NCBI GenBank assembly: GCA_910579515.1
Contig: CAJTUV010000018.1
Span: 1 to 64,000, forward strand
From: an uncultured Hungatella sp.
GTDB lineage: Bacteria; Bacillota; Clostridia; Lachnospirales; Lachnospiraceae
DNA length: 64,000 nucleotides
Direction: 5' to 3'
Part shown: positions 58,807-64,000 of the stretch, piece by piece
Layout: each line of letters begins with the position of its first letter
Numbering within the stretch: position 1 is the stretch's first letter
Made by a program: the position numbers and the translations under genes
Notes under the pieces: model-generated
Database searches by the model: none
The model's input: the letters and a program-made list of their open reading frames with translations, nothing else
What the model was told of the DNA's origin: nothing

Positions 58807-60564
58807 ATGCAGACAAAATACACCAAACTTTCCCTCGTATGGGATCTTCTAAAAGGAAGCTTTCCCTTCTTTTTAGCAAGCATATTCTCTACCTTGCTGG
58901 TCAACGTGTTTGACATGATTTCCCCCCAGATCATACGAACCGCCATTGACCAGGTCATAGGGAAAAAAGACGAGACTCATTTGTGGCTGGCCGGCCTTGC
59001 CATCCTGTTTCTGGCGGTGGGGAGCGCAGGATTTCGTTATTTTTCTATGGTCTTTAACGGAAAAGGGGCGGAGCGTTTTTCTAAAACCATGCGGTGCCGC
59101 CTGTTTTCCCATATTCAAAGACTGCCTTTTTCCTGGCATATGCAGAATCAGACAGGGGACATCATTCAGCGCTGTACATCGGATGTGGATACCATCAAAA
59201 ATTTTGTGTCTGAACAGCTGACGGCGGTGTTTAAAATCGTCATGATGATAGTATTGTCGCTGTTTTTTATGTTTTCCATGAATGTTCAATTAACATTGGT
59301 GGCTCTTGTATTTATTCCTGTGATTATTGCTTACTCCTGGGGATTCCATGCAAAAATACAGGAGCGTTTTACCAGATGTGATGAAAATGAAGGCGTTCTT
59401 TCCACCATCGCCCAGGAAAATTTAACAGGAATACGAGTGGTGCGGGCTTTTGGCAGAGAGAATTTTGAGAAGGAGCGTTTTGAAAAACAGAATCAGATTT
59501 ATACAAACGAATGGATGAAGCTGTGTACGGTCTTGTCTCTGTTTTGGGGAACCGGAGATTTGGTTTCCGGCCTTCAGATTATGCTGGTGGTGGTTTTAGG
59601 GTCTTATTTTTGTGTTCAGAAAGAGATGACTGCAGGGGAGTTTATTGCAATCGTCTCCTATAATACCATGCTGGTGTGGCCCGTCCGCTCTCTGGGCAGA
59701 ACTATTTCAGAGATGAGCAAGGCAGGCGTTTCTGTGGAACGTATCCGCTATATCATAAATTCTCAGGCGGAGAAAGACAAGAAGGGGGCAGGGAAGCCGG
59801 ACATGAACGGGGATATTGAATTTAGCCATGTTTCCTTCGGATATGGAAAGGGTCAGGTGCTTTCTGACGTCAGCTTTCAGATTCCGAAAGGGAGCACCTT
59901 TGGGATTCTTGGAAGTACCGGTTCCGGTAAATCCACGTTGATGCATCTGCTAAACCGTCTCTATGAGCTGCCAGAAGGAAACGGCGCCATTACCATTGGC
60001 GGCGTGGATGTTGCAGACATAGAGACAGAATGGCTGCGGAGTCATATCGGAATGGTGCTTCAGGAGCCGTTTCTATTTTCCAGAAGCATTTCTGAAAATA
60101 TCGGGATTGGAAAGGAAGAGATTTCCATAAAAGAGGTTCGCCAGTCAGCAGAAACTGCCTGTGTAGACGAGGCGATTATGAATTTTTCTAAGGGATATGA
60201 TACTTTGGTGGGAGAGCGTGGAGTCACCCTGTCTGGCGGCCAGAAACAGAGAACGGCCATTGCGCGTATGCTCATGGGCAATACCCCCATTATGGTATTT
60301 GACGATTCTCTCTCTGCAGTGGATGCGGAGACAGATTTTAAGATTCGCAAGGCTTTAAAAAGCAGAATGTCAAAGGCGACAGTGATTCTCATTGCCCATC
60401 GTGTTTCCACACTGATGGAGGCGGACCGTATTTTAGTGTTGGACAAGGGAAAGGTGGCGGAATTGGGTTCTCACGAGGAGCTGATGAGGAAACATGGAAT
60501 TTATCGAAGGATTTACGATTTGCAGATGAACATGGCAGAGGAGGTGGGAGAACATGGAGCGTGA
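58807..60564 (+). CDS. ABC exporter half-transporter A (degenerate Walker B)
   Basis: A 585-residue half-transporter: six membrane helices to about residue 320, then a nucleotide-binding domain with Walker A 'GSTGSGKST', intact signature 'LSGGQKQR', and Walker B 'IMVFDDSLSAVD'. The residue after Walker B is Asp instead of catalytic Glu. The start at 58807 has CGGAGA upstream; a longer frame begins in the promoter region. It pairs with the next gene (11-base overlap). Multidrug or lipid export is likely, substrate unknown. Confidence 0.92.
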   Translation: MQTKYTKLSLVWDLLKGSFPFFLASIFSTLLVNVFDMISPQIIRTAIDQVIGKKDETHLWLAGLAILFLAVGSAGFRYFSMVFNGKGAERFSKTMRCRLFSHIQRLPFSWHMQNQTGDIIQRCTSDVDTIKNFVSEQLTAVFKIVMMIVLSLFFMFSMNVQLTLVALVFIPVIIAYSWGFHAKIQERFTRCDENEGVLSTIAQENLTGIRVVRAFGRENFEKERFEKQNQIYTNEWMKLCTVLSLFWGTGDLVSGLQIMLVVVLGSYFCVQKEMTAGEFIAIVSYNTMLVWPVRSLGRTISEMSKAGVSVERIRYIINSQAEKDKKGAGKPDMNGDIEFSHVSFGYGKGQVLSDVSFQIPKGSTFGILGSTGSGKSTLMHLLNRLYELPEGNGAITIGGVDVADIETEWLRSHIGMVLQEPFLFSRSISENIGIGKEEISIKEVRQSAETACVDEAIMNFSKGYDTLVGERGVTLSGGQKQRTAIARMLMGNTPIMVFDDSLSAVDAETDFKIRKALKSRMSKATVILIAHRVSTLMEADRILVLDKGKVAELGSHEELMRKHGIYRRIYDLQMNMAEEVGEHGA

Positions 60565-62383
60565 GCAGGAGGAGAAAATGGTTTCTCTGCCATATTTTGG
60601 GATGAATAAGCTCTGGCCCTTTTTAAAGCCCTATGGCTTTACGATTTTTTCTATGGTGTTTCTGGGATTTTTAGGCGGACTGGCAGATATCATAATGCCT
60701 CTGTTTCAGGAGTATGCCATCGACCATTTTATTGCAAAGCAGACTCTGTCTTCAATAGAACGGTTTACTGCGGCATACGTGGCGGTTTTACTCTTTCAGG
60801 TTGTGGCAAATGGAATCTCTGCTTATCAGGCGTGCGAGATTGAAATGTATGTAGGGCGAGACATGAAGAGGGAAAGCTTTAATCATCTGCAGACCCTTGC
60901 CTTTTCCTATTTTAACCAAAACAGCGTGGGATATATCCATGCCAGGGTCATGAGCGATACGAACCGAATCGCGTCTTTAGTGTCCTGGAGCCTGATAAAC
61001 GGGGTGTGGTACATTTCCTATATCATCGGAGCCATCGTTGTGATGCTGTCTGTGAATGTCAGGCTGGCCTGCTGGGTTTTGACGATTGTGCCTGTGCTTG
61101 CTGTGGTGTCCATGTTTTTTCAGAAAAAGCTAATAGAGATTAACCGGAAGATCAGGGAGACCAATTCTCATATCACGTCAAATTTTAATGAGGGAATCAC
61201 TGGGGCAAAAACTACCAAGACGCTGGTGATTGAAGAGAAAATGGAAAATCATTTTAACCATACTGCCAGGGAGATGGAATTTGTGTCTGTCAGAGGGGCT
61301 CATTACCGGGCGTTGTTTGCCTCTGTGATCTCCTTTGCATCTTTTACGGCCTTGGCTTTGGTTCTCTGGCAGGGGGGCAGAATTACCATTGAAGGGGTCA
61401 TAGAGCTGGGAACTTTATCTGTGTTTATGACTTATGCTTTGGGAATGATGGAGCCGGTCCAGTGGATTGTCCGTTCTATCTCAGACCTGATTACCGTTCA
61501 GGTGAATGTAGAGCGTTTCTCCACGCTGATGGAGACCCAATCCGATGTAAGAGATTCAAAAGAGGTGGAAGCGGTTTACGGAAATTCCTTTGAGCCGAAA
61601 ACAGAAAACTGGGAGCCTCTTTATGGAGAGATTACTTTTGACGACGTTTCCTTCAAATATCCAGATGGAGAGGAGTTTGTGCTGGAGCATTTTAACCTCC
61701 ATGTGCCTCAGGGAACCAATATAGCCATTGTAGGAGAGACCGGAGCAGGAAAATCAACGTTGGTAAATCTGGTGTGCAGGTTTTTTGAGCCCACCTCCGG
61801 CCGAATACTGATTGACGGCGTGGACGCCAGAAAACGTTCTCAGCTATGGCTTCACAGCAACATTGGGTATGTGCTGCAGACTCCTCACCTGTTTTCGGGA
61901 AGCGTTTTGGACAATCTTCGGTATGGAAACTTAAATGCAACTATGGAAGAGATTGAGGCGGCGGTGAAAAGCGTTTCCATGGAGGAGATCATCGCCAAGA
62001 TGGATCAGGGATATGACAGTGACGTGGGGGAAGGCGGAGATCTGCTTTCTACAGGAGAGAAGCAGCTTCTTTCTTTTGCAAGAGCGATTCTGGCAGAGCC
62101 AAGAATCTTTGTGCTGGATGAGGCTACCTCTTCCATTGATACCGTAACAGAGAAAAAGATCCAGGAGGCTATTGCGCATCTGATGAAGGGAAGGACGTCT
62201 TTTGTCATCGCTCACCGGCTTTCTACCATACGCCAGGCGGATTTGATTCTGGTGATTCGAGATGGAAAGATTGTGGAGAGAGGGGTTCACAAAGAATTGA
62301 TTGCTAAAAGGGGAGAGTATTATCATCTCTATACAAAGCAGTATCAGGAGGAGGCCTTGAGACAGGCGGTGGAGTGTGATTAA
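60554..62383 (+). CDS. ABC exporter half-transporter B (catalytic Walker B)
   Basis: A 609-residue half-transporter with six membrane helices and a nucleotide-binding domain: Walker A 'GETGAGKST', Walker B 'IFVLDEATSSID' with catalytic Glu, but a changed signature 'LSTGEKQ' in place of LSGGQ. The defects are complementary to subunit A, as in TM287/288-type heterodimers. Overlaps subunit A by 11 bases and the convergent Rrf2 gene by 4. Confidence 0.93.
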   Translation: MEREQEEKMVSLPYFGMNKLWPFLKPYGFTIFSMVFLGFLGGLADIIMPLFQEYAIDHFIAKQTLSSIERFTAAYVAVLLFQVVANGISAYQACEIEMYVGRDMKRESFNHLQTLAFSYFNQNSVGYIHARVMSDTNRIASLVSWSLINGVWYISYIIGAIVVMLSVNVRLACWVLTIVPVLAVVSMFFQKKLIEINRKIRETNSHITSNFNEGITGAKTTKTLVIEEKMENHFNHTAREMEFVSVRGAHYRALFASVISFASFTALALVLWQGGRITIEGVIELGTLSVFMTYALGMMEPVQWIVRSISDLITVQVNVERFSTLMETQSDVRDSKEVEAVYGNSFEPKTENWEPLYGEITFDDVSFKYPDGEEFVLEHFNLHVPQGTNIAIVGETGAGKSTLVNLVCRFFEPTSGRILIDGVDARKRSQLWLHSNIGYVLQTPHLFSGSVLDNLRYGNLNATMEEIEAAVKSVSMEEIIAKMDQGYDSDVGEGGDLLSTGEKQLLSFARAILAEPRIFVLDEATSSIDTVTEKKIQEAIAHLMKGRTSFVIAHRLSTIRQADLILVIRDGKIVERGVHKELIAKRGEYYHLYTKQYQEEALRQAVECD

Positions 62384-62808
62384 AGAGGGGATGGGGATTC
62401 CTTTTCTGGTTCCATAAGGTCTGCCAGAGTCGTGTGCTCTAAATAGTCATGGATCACTTGATTCAGTCCCTGCCACATAGAAAGGGTCCGGCATTCTGAG
62501 CTTCTGGGGCAGTCCTTCTCTTCGGATTCCAGGCAGGCCACAGGAGCCAGAGAATTTTCAGTCAGCCTTAAAATACTGGCTATGGTGTATTCCTCAGGCG
62601 CCTTTGTCAGGCGGTAGCCGCCGCCTTTTCCTCTGAGACCAGAAAGAAATTTGTGTTTAACAAGAATTTTTAAGATTCCCTCCAGGTATTTTTCGGATAT
62701 ATTCTGGCGGGCTGCAGTTTCCCTTAAGGGGACATAGCCGTCTGTCTGGTGCTCTGCAAGATCAATCATGATGCGGAGGGCATACCTCCCTTTTGTGGAA
62801 ACCAACAT
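62380..62808 (-). CDS. Rrf2-family regulator, IscR-like
   Basis: A 142-residue regulator with an N-terminal winged helix ('MLVSTKGRYALRIMIDLA', 'RGKGGGYRLTK' wing) and cysteines Cys92, Cys100 and Cys106, the spacing of the IscR [2Fe-2S] site. It may sense iron-sulfur status or oxidants. It is divergent from the BMP lipoprotein gene. Confidence 0.92.
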   Translation of the reverse strand: MLVSTKGRYALRIMIDLAEHQTDGYVPLRETAARQNISEKYLEGILKILVKHKFLSGLRGKGGGYRLTKAPEEYTIASILRLTENSLAPVACLESEEKDCPRSSECRTLSMWQGLNQVIHDYLEHTTLADLMEPEKESPSPL

Positions 62809-62839
62809 GGATGTTTTCCCCCTGAAATAGAATAAACCT

Positions 62840-62868
62840 ATTATACAACAGGAAAGGTGGGTTTACAA
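62840..62868 (-). promoter_or_regulatory. Promoter of Rrf2 gene
   Basis: On the minus strand: TTGTAA (plus 62868-62863), 17-bp spacer, TATAAT (plus 62845-62840). Confidence 0.85.
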
Positions 62869-62883
62869 CTGTTAAATACTACC

Positions 62884-62912
62884 TTGAAAAACAGACATGC
62901 CTATGGTATAAT
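62884..62912 (+). promoter_or_regulatory. Promoter of BMP-family lipoprotein gene
   Basis: TTGAAA (62884-62889), 17-bp spacer, perfect TATAAT (62907-62912). Only 15 bases separate the -35 elements of this and the Rrf2 promoter, so one bound protein could affect both. Confidence 0.87.
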
Positions 62913-62953
62913 AACCTCGACTGGTTTTCCAGGAAAAAGGAGGAAAAAACAAT

Positions 62954-64000
62954 ATGAGAAGAAAGATGTTGGCATTAATGTTAGCTGTAGCTACGACCTT
63001 CAGCCTGACAGCATGCGGCGGCGGAAGCTCTGCCACAGAGACTACCAAAGCGACGGCTCAGGAGACGAAAGCTGCTGAGACTACAGCGGCAGCAGCGACG
63101 GAGGCTCCAAAGACAGCCAGCGATTCATCTGACGGCGGTTATGAGCTGGCTTTGGTTACAGACCTTGGAACCATTGACGACAAGTCCTTCAATCAGGGCG
63201 CGTGGGAAGGCTTAACCAGATATGCAGAGGAAAACAGCATTTCCTATAAGTATTATCAGCCACAGGAGGGGACCACAGATTCTTACCTTGAGACCATTGG
63301 TCTGGCTGTGGAAGGCGGAGCAAAACTGATTGTATGTCCGGGATTTTTGTTTGAGGAGCCAGTATTCTTAGCTCAGGACGAGTATCCAGACGTTACTTTT
63401 ATTTTGCTGGACGGCGAGCCTCACAGCGGAGATTATTCCGAATACAGAACTAACGACAATGTTATGCCGATTCTGTTCCAGGAAGACGAGGCAGGATTCC
63501 TGGCTGGATATGCAGCTGTAAAGGAAGGCTACACCAAGTTAGGTTTCATGGGCGGTATGGCAGTTCCAGCGGTTATTCGTTTTGGTTATGGCTTCATTGA
63601 AGGCGCTGACGTGGCGGCAGCTGAGTTAGGAGTTGACGGCGTTGAGGTTGTGTATACATACACAGGCGCATTTGCGGCTACTCCAGAAGCACAGTCTATG
63701 GCTGCTTCTTGGTATCAGAACGGAACCGAGGTTGTGTTCGCCTGCGGCGGTGCGGTAGGAAACTCCGTTATGGCGGCTGCTCAGGAGAAAGGCGCAAAGG
63801 TTATCGGCGTTGACGTAGACCAGAGCTTTGAGTCTGAGACGGTTATCACCTCCGCAATGAAGCTGTTGTCCAATTCAGTATATGATGGCATTAAGGCTTT
63901 CTATGACGGAAAATTCCCAGGCGGAGCTACCAGCGTGTTCACAGTAAAGAATGAAGGCGTAGGTCTTCCAATGGAAACCTCTAAGTTTGAGACCTTCACT
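62954..64000 (+). CDS. BMP-family (BmpA/PnrA-like) nucleoside-type binding lipoprotein, 3' truncated
   Basis: 349 residues are visible before the window edge. Signal peptide with lipobox LTAC, a Thr/Ala-rich linker to about residue 50, then the BMP fold: 'LALVTDLGTIDDKSFNQGAWEGL' and 'GGAKLIVCPGFLFEEPV', 'GFMGGMAVPAVIRFGYGFIEGA', 'VFACGGAVGNSVMAAAQE'. Family members bind purine nucleosides for an ABC importer, whose ATPase and permease genes would be expected just beyond the edge. SD AAAAGGAGG. Confidence 0.92.
   Translation, partial: MRRKMLALMLAVATTFSLTACGGGSSATETTKATAQETKAAETTAAAATEAPKTASDSSDGGYELALVTDLGTIDDKSFNQGAWEGLTRYAEENSISYKYYQPQEGTTDSYLETIGLAVEGGAKLIVCPGFLFEEPVFLAQDEYPDVTFILLDGEPHSGDYSEYRTNDNVMPILFQEDEAGFLAGYAAVKEGYTKLGFMGGMAVPAVIRFGYGFIEGADVAAAELGVDGVEVVYTYTGAFAATPEAQSMAASWYQNGTEVVFACGGAVGNSVMAAAQEKGAKVIGVDVDQSFESETVITSAMKLLSNSVYDGIKAFYDGKFPGGATSVFTVKNEGVGLPMETSKFETFT

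Noticed and set aside
1..64000. CRISPR array or insertion sequence
   Set aside because: No regularly spaced direct repeats, cas genes or transposase reading frames were seen.

Overview
The window reads as a contiguous piece of a Gram-positive anaerobe chromosome, most likely a gut Clostridia/Lachnospiraceae-type bacterium. This is an inference from gene content: LplABC-type sugar ABC transporters, YesMN regulators, tail-less lipoprotein binding proteins, a pyrophosphate-type phosphofructokinase, citrate lyase, Rad3-type helicase fused to a nuclease, and strong AGGAGG ribosome binding sites throughout. No rRNA, CRISPR array or insertion sequence is visible. One tRNA gene (Trp, CCA) is present.

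Layout. 1-950 is the end of a prophage or phage-derived region: the last part of a tail protein, then a compact type I toxin-antitoxin locus with a 30-aa membrane toxin, an antisense RNA with its own promoter and terminator, and complementary 5' and 3' mRNA ends. 1043-6119 holds a DUF5714 gene and citDEF plus a 2-hydroxycarboxylate (citrate/malate) transporter. 6503-16426 is a glycan utilisation locus: LplB/LplC permeases, lipoprotein binding protein, two Gfo/Idh/MocA oxidoreductases, a GntR regulator, a GH3 glycosidase and mannonate dehydratase UxuA. 16717-22864 continues this chemistry: an IclR regulator, KDPG aldolase, two KDG-kinase-like sugar kinases, a PPi-type phosphofructokinase and an iron-sulfur aldo/keto reductase. 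Together UxuA, KdgK and KdgA make the route mannonate -> KDG -> KDPG -> pyruvate + glyceraldehyde 3-phosphate.

22982-34057 is mixed: two acyltransferase-3 membrane proteins, an unrecognised 525-aa tail-anchored protein, a solitary DUF262/HNH protein of the GmrSD type, then a closely spaced run (cysteine hydrolase, GNAT, GH51 arabinofuranosidase, acyltransferase, lyxose isomerase, DUF4432, asparaginase). 34068-44000 is a second sugar locus: YesN/YesM two-component system divergent from a binding protein, two permeases and a GH38 alpha-mannosidase.

44074-54133 is mostly housekeeping: a DUF6199 small membrane protein, aroF-tyrA-aroA (aromatic amino acids) divergent from tRNA-Trp and 5-formyl-THF cyclo-ligase, an HPr-like protein without the phosphorylatable histidine, a DUF1801 protein, a nuclease-helicase fusion, a LysR regulator and glycerate kinase. 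54222-64000 holds an ECF sigma factor with a DUF4179 partner, a YfhO membrane protein, a heterodimeric ABC exporter with textbook asymmetric ATP sites, an IscR-like Rrf2 regulator, and the start of a BMP-family nucleoside-type binding lipoprotein cut by the window edge. Many promoters with exact 17-bp spacing could be read directly and are listed.
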